Source of the DNA: Streptomyces colonosanans
GTDB taxonomy: Bacteria; Actinomycetota; Actinomycetes; Streptomycetales; Streptomycetaceae
NCBI RefSeq assembly: GCF_001866645.1
Contig: NZ_MLYP01000022.1
Span: 1-64,000, forward strand
Reading direction: 5' to 3'
DNA: 64,000 nucleotides
In this document: positions 60,680-64,000 of the stretch, piece after piece
Layout: each line of letters starts with the position of its first letter
Numbering within the stretch: position 1 is the first letter of the stretch
Position numbers and translations under genes: made by a program
The notes under the pieces: model-generated
The model's database searches: none
What the model saw: the letters and a program-made list of their open reading frames with translations, nothing else
What the model was told of the DNA's origin: nothing

Positions 60680-62185
60680 CTACGCCTTGTCGGTGACCCG
60701 CTCGCCGAGGTCGGGATTCCCGTCCGCGGGCGGGCCGTCGGCATCAGCGGGGGTGTCGGTGCCCGCGACCCGCTGCGGCAGCTTCGCCGCGATCACGATC
60801 GTCACAACGGCGAGGGCGGCCGCGACGCCGAAGCCGAGTTTCATCCCACTCACCTGGGCGGGCACGACGGCGACACCATCGGCGATCTGACTGGTGGTGC
60901 GCGACGCCATCACGGTCACTATCAGCGCGGTACCGAACGCCGCGGCGACCTGCTGCAGCGTTCCCAGAATCGAGCTGCCATGGGAGTACAGGTGCGGGGG
61001 CAGCGCGCCCATGCCCAGGGCGAAGACGGGGGTGAACGTCGCCGCCAGGCTCACCATCAGCAGCACGTGCAGACCCAGAATCTGCCAGTACGGCGTCGTC
61101 ACCGCGATCTGCGTGTATCCCGCGAGGGCGAGCGCGATACCGATCGAGCCGGGCAGCACCAGCGTCCGGCTGCCGAACCGGTCGAATGCCTTTCCGACAG
61201 CCGGTCCCAGCAGGCCCATGGCCAGACCACCCGGCATGACCAGCAGACCGGTTTCGAGCGGGCTGAGGTCGCGCACGTTCTGCAGATACAGCGGCAGCAG
61301 CATCATCGAGCCGAGCATCGTCAGGAAGCCGATGGCCATCAGGGCCAGGGACAGGGTGAAGGTGCCGTACCGGAGGGTGCGCAGGTCCATCAGCGGTGTA
61401 CCGTCGCGCTGCAGCCGGAACTGACGGAGCGCGAAGACCGCGATGGCCACGATGCCGGCGGCGGCGATGCCGATGCCGAGCGTCCTGCGGTCGCTCTCAC
61501 CGACCAGGCTCAGGCCGTACACCAGGCCGCCGAAGCCGAGCGCCGCGATGCAGACGCTGAACCAGTCGATGGAACTCGCCTGCTGCTCACCGATGTTCTC
61601 CAGCTTGCGCAGCCCGAAGAGGGTCACCCCGGCCGCGATCGGCAGCACGACCACGAACAGCAGTCGCCAGGAGCCGGCCTGCAGGATGACCCCGGATATG
61701 GCGGGCCCGAGCGCAGGCGCCACCGACATCGCCAGGGTGACGTTGCCCATCACCTTGCCGCGGTTCTGCGCGGGCACCACGGTCATCAATGTGGTCATCA
61801 GCAGCGGCATCATCACGGCCGTACCCGCGGCCTGCACGATACGGCCCACCAGCAGCACCGCGAAGGCCGGGGCAACGGCCGACACGACGGTACCCACGAG
61901 GAAGGTGCCCATCGCGAGCGCATAGGCCCGGCGGGTGGTGACCCGCTGCAGGAACCATCCGGTGACCGGAATCACCGCGGCCATGGTGAGCATGAACGCG
62001 GTGGACACCCACTGCGCTGACTGCTCGGTGATGTGCAAGGACTCCATCAGCCGCGGAATCGCGTTGATCATGATGGTCTCGTTGAGGATCACTACGAACG
62101 TGGCCAGCACCAGCAGCCGCACCACAATAGGTGTGCCGCCGCCTGCCTCTGCGGCGGTTGGTCGTTCCGTTATCGCAGCTGACAT
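60680..62185 (-). CDS. MFS drug efflux pump, DHA2 family
   Basis: A 501-residue transporter with about 14 membrane helices. Motif features of DHA2 are seen: LATFVVILNETIMINAIPRL in helix 1, STAFMLTMAAVIPVTGWFLQR, FLVGTVVSAVAPAF, GRIVQAAGTAVMMPLL and the motif C-like TLAMSVAPALGPAISGVIL. Drug:H+ antiport is the usual role of the family. The ATG at 62185 is normal. No regulator is adjacent; the upstream 770 bp hold no supportable gene. Confidence 0.88.
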   Translation of the reverse strand: MSAAITERPTAAEAGGGTPIVVRLLVLATFVVILNETIMINAIPRLMESLHITEQSAQWVSTAFMLTMAAVIPVTGWFLQRVTTRRAYALAMGTFLVGTVVSAVAPAFAVLLVGRIVQAAGTAVMMPLLMTTLMTVVPAQNRGKVMGNVTLAMSVAPALGPAISGVILQAGSWRLLFVVVLPIAAGVTLFGLRKLENIGEQQASSIDWFSVCIAALGFGGLVYGLSLVGESDRRTLGIGIAAAGIVAIAVFALRQFRLQRDGTPLMDLRTLRYGTFTLSLALMAIGFLTMLGSMMLLPLYLQNVRDLSPLETGLLVMPGGLAMGLLGPAVGKAFDRFGSRTLVLPGSIGIALALAGYTQIAVTTPYWQILGLHVLLMVSLAATFTPVFALGMGALPPHLYSHGSSILGTLQQVAAAFGTALIVTVMASRTTSQIADGVAVVPAQVSGMKLGFGVAAALAVVTIVIAAKLPQRVAGTDTPADADGPPADGNPDLGERVTDKA

Positions 62186-62959
62186 GACAGCACCTCACTG
62201 GGGTTCCTGGTCGCAGTCGCCCGTAGCCGAGGGGAACCGGACTGGATGGTCGGACGTTGCACCGATACAGACCGGCAGGCACACCAGAACTCATCGGCCG
62301 CCTGAGTGTGCCTCATCGCCGAGTGGATCGCTCCCGAATATGCGTGGCGCACATCGTGCCCTGAGAGGGCGGTTGCATCAGGTGGACCTGCTGTTCACCG
62401 GGCCAGTGAGAACACGGGGTACCGATCGAAGGCGTGCCCGGTGGGTCGCAGTGCGGGTTCCGGCATGGCGGGTCCTGGCGAGCGACAGGGCACTGGCACC
62501 GCTCTTCGACCTGTCCCGGGTGCCCCCGGCGGGTCAACTGCTGGGCAGGCATCGGACGACGTACTCCAAGTGCTGAACGTTGCCCGCCCAGAGCCGCTCC
62601 CCGGTTCACTTGGTGCGGCCGGGCATCGGCCCACCACCAGGAACACGCCTCTCCTGATCAACCGTCACTGCCATGCCCACTGCCACGAAGCCGACAGATC
62701 GCACCGAAAGCCCCGACCGATCCTGGCGGCAAGCCCGCACCGCCCTCCGCTTCACCACCTCGCGCGATCCCGTCATCCGCTACAGCTCTGGCTCCATGTA
62801 TGTCCGGAAATCACTCTACTCAACATGCCTTACATTCTCTTTACTTTCGTGGACACGTCACCGGGACCGGCCCGGACGACGAATACGAACCCCGGTAGCC
62901 CAAACCCCCCACGTGGTCTGAGACATCCTCAGTTTGCTTCGACAAGGAGGCAATGTCCC
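62186..62959. other. intergenic, no gene recognised
   Basis: Contains the promoter side of the MFS gene, the hairpin half of the repeat at 62605-62632, and an AT-richer patch at 62800-62850 (ACTCTACTCAACATGCCTTA and following) which may hold the promoter of the secreted-protein gene. Short frames across it did not match any family. Confidence 0.4.
62605..62632. repeat. copy C (hairpin half) of the repeat
   Basis: TTCACTTGGTGCGGCC followed by the stem GGCCG/CGGCC (62617-62621, 62627-62631). It matches the first 30 bp of the repeats at 16355 and 33873 but then diverges. The preceding CCGGTTCACTTGGTG is identical to the start of copy B. Confidence 0.5.
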
Positions 62960-64000
62960 ATGCAACGTGCACGACGAAGAACCCTACGAGCGGGGTTGGT
63001 GGCAGTCCTGGCCATGTTGGCCCTGCTCGTCGGTGGCCTACCAGCCACGGCGAAGCCCGCCGACACGGCGCCCGCCGCACCCGCAGCCCAGCCGGCCGCG
63101 AAGGCGAAGGTACGCGACGCGCTGCAACACGACCTCTCCCCGAAGCTGCGTGACATCGCCGCGAAGCCCGGCGGTACCAAGCGCAGCAGCGCCAAGCCCT
63201 CCGTGCAGCCGGCCCGTTCGCTGGAACGCACCGCCGTCAACCCGTCCGCGAAGGAGAGCAGCAGTCGGGTTCAGCGTGAATTCACCGCCAGCCAGGTACC
63301 CGAGTTCAAGGCCAACTTCGAGGGCGTCGGCAACGTCGACGGCGTGCTTCCGCCGGACACCAACGGCGATGTCGGCCCCAACCACTACGTCCAGATGGTC
63401 AACAGCCACTACGCCGTGTTCGACAAGAGCGGCAACAAGCTGCTCGGGCCACTGCCGGGTAATGCGGTCTTCGCCGGCTTCGGCGGACCGTGCGAGACCA
63501 GGAACGACGGCGACCCGGTGGTCCTCTACGACGAGACCGCCGATCGTTGGATGATCACCCAGTTCGCCCTGCCGGGCGGATCCGCCGGCAACCACCAGTG
63601 CATGGCGATCTCACAGACCGGGGACCCGACCGGGGCCTTCTACCGGTACGACTTCCTCTACCACCAGACCCGAATGAACGACTACCCGAAGTACGGGATC
63701 TGGCCGGACGCCTACTACATGACCACCAACGAGTTCGCGCCGTCCTTCGTCGGCGCCGGAGCGGTGGCCTTCGAGCGGGAGAAGATGCTCGCCGGCCAGC
63801 CGGCCCGGATGGTGTACTTCCACCTCGGTCCGGACTTCGGCGGCCTGCTGCCCGCCGACGCAGAGGGTCAGGCGCCGCCGGCCGGGGCACCCAACCCGTT
63901 CTCCATGTTCGACGACGACGCCTGGGGCACCTCGCCCACCGACCGGCTGCTGATGTGGGACTTCCACGTCGACTGGACCAACCCGGCGAACTCCACCTTC
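62960..64000 (+). CDS. large secreted protein, 3' end beyond window
   Basis: At least 347 codons, open to the window edge. It begins MQRARRRTLRAGLVAVLAML followed by LALLVGGLPATAKPADTAPA, a Sec signal with cleavage near ATA/KPA. An Ala/Pro/Lys-rich linker (about 30-110) precedes a folded region with PPDTNGDVGPNHYVQMVNSH, GDPVVLYDETADRWMITQFA and YDFLYHQTRMNDYPKYGIWP. The PPDTNGDVGPNHYVQ phrase recurs in secreted actinobacterial proteins of unknown function with beta-propeller-like repeats. AAGGAGG at 62944-62950 sets the ATG at 62960; the ATG at 62953 is too close to it and opens a different frame. Confidence 0.8.
   Translation, partial: MQRARRRTLRAGLVAVLAMLALLVGGLPATAKPADTAPAAPAAQPAAKAKVRDALQHDLSPKLRDIAAKPGGTKRSSAKPSVQPARSLERTAVNPSAKESSSRVQREFTASQVPEFKANFEGVGNVDGVLPPDTNGDVGPNHYVQMVNSHYAVFDKSGNKLLGPLPGNAVFAGFGGPCETRNDGDPVVLYDETADRWMITQFALPGGSAGNHQCMAISQTGDPTGAFYRYDFLYHQTRMNDYPKYGIWPDAYYMTTNEFAPSFVGAGAVAFEREKMLAGQPARMVYFHLGPDFGGLLPADAEGQAPPAGAPNPFSMFDDDAWGTSPTDRLLMWDFHVDWTNPANSTF

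Noticed and set aside
62953..62955. Alternative ATG for the secreted protein
   Set aside because: Only 2 bp from AAGGAGG and in another frame with poor coding character; the ATG at 62960 opens the signal peptide.

Overview
The window is very GC-rich DNA with GTG and TTG starts, ATGA/GTGA gene overlaps, leaderless-looking promoters and gene families typical of Streptomyces (DUF5997, large LuxR regulators, AraC and TetR regulators, PAS/SpoIIE phosphatase, MmyB-type XRE remnant). It reads as accessory chromosomal DNA of a Streptomyces or close relative. About 40 genes look intact and about 20 are stubs, frameshifted copies or mobile-element remnants. No rRNA, tRNA or CRISPR array was seen.

Layout. 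0.1-9.3 kb: an LRR-variant stub, a thioredoxin-like protein, a PAS/PP2C phosphatase, an ABC-exporter remnant, uracil-DNA glycosylase, a chelatase-like protein, a beta-propeller lactonase, an IS200/IS605-like remnant, an FUSC-type exporter divergent from an Lrp regulator, and a LysR-like effector domain divergent from a DUF5997 protein. 9.3-14.1 kb: a three-subunit molybdenum hydroxylase operon of PaoABC type with a broken xdhC stub at its end, divergent from a TetR gene across two palindromes. 14.1-16.3 kb: a DUF4241 protein and a methyltransferase. 16.6-21.1 kb: two cold-shock-protein/DEAD-helicase modules facing each other, with a transposase fragment between them. 21.2-27.3 kb: mostly decayed DNA (MobC, alkylmercury lyase, P450, QueC-like, 2Fe-2S and XRE remnants) around an intact GNAT gene and a Tat-exported BBE oxidoreductase.

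27.3-33.8 kb: a tight operon of a pRiA4b ORF-3-like protein, a SNF2 helicase and a SWIM zinc-finger protein. 34.4-37.2 kb: a monooxygenase and a DsbA/FrnE-like protein, divergent from a TetR gene over a 24-bp palindrome. 37.6-40.9 kb: AraC, alpha/beta hydrolase, AraC. 41.1-49.7 kb: two large ATP-binding LuxR regulators on either side of a decayed patch (secreted stub, DUF2332, terpene synthase), then an alpha/beta hydrolase. 50.4-53.4 kb: NmrA and AraC genes that have both lost their 5' ends at one junction, a DUF1275 membrane protein and a hydrolase pseudogene. 53.6-60.5 kb: a MacAB-like efflux set (permease, ATPase, adaptor, lipoprotein) divergent from a response regulator and histidine kinase. 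60.7-64.0 kb: a DHA2 efflux pump and the start of a large secreted protein that runs off the window.

Several units appear to be self-contained regulator-plus-target sets: Lrp/FUSC, TetR/Pao, TetR/DsbA-monooxygenase and two-component/MacAB. The histidine kinase sensor domain and the neighbouring lipoprotein share a Cys-Leu...His-Gly motif, which suggests a common ligand or direct contact. A 90-bp repeat with a covarying hairpin occurs at 16.4 and 33.9 kb, and its hairpin half recurs at 62.6 kb; I could not assign it to a known element.
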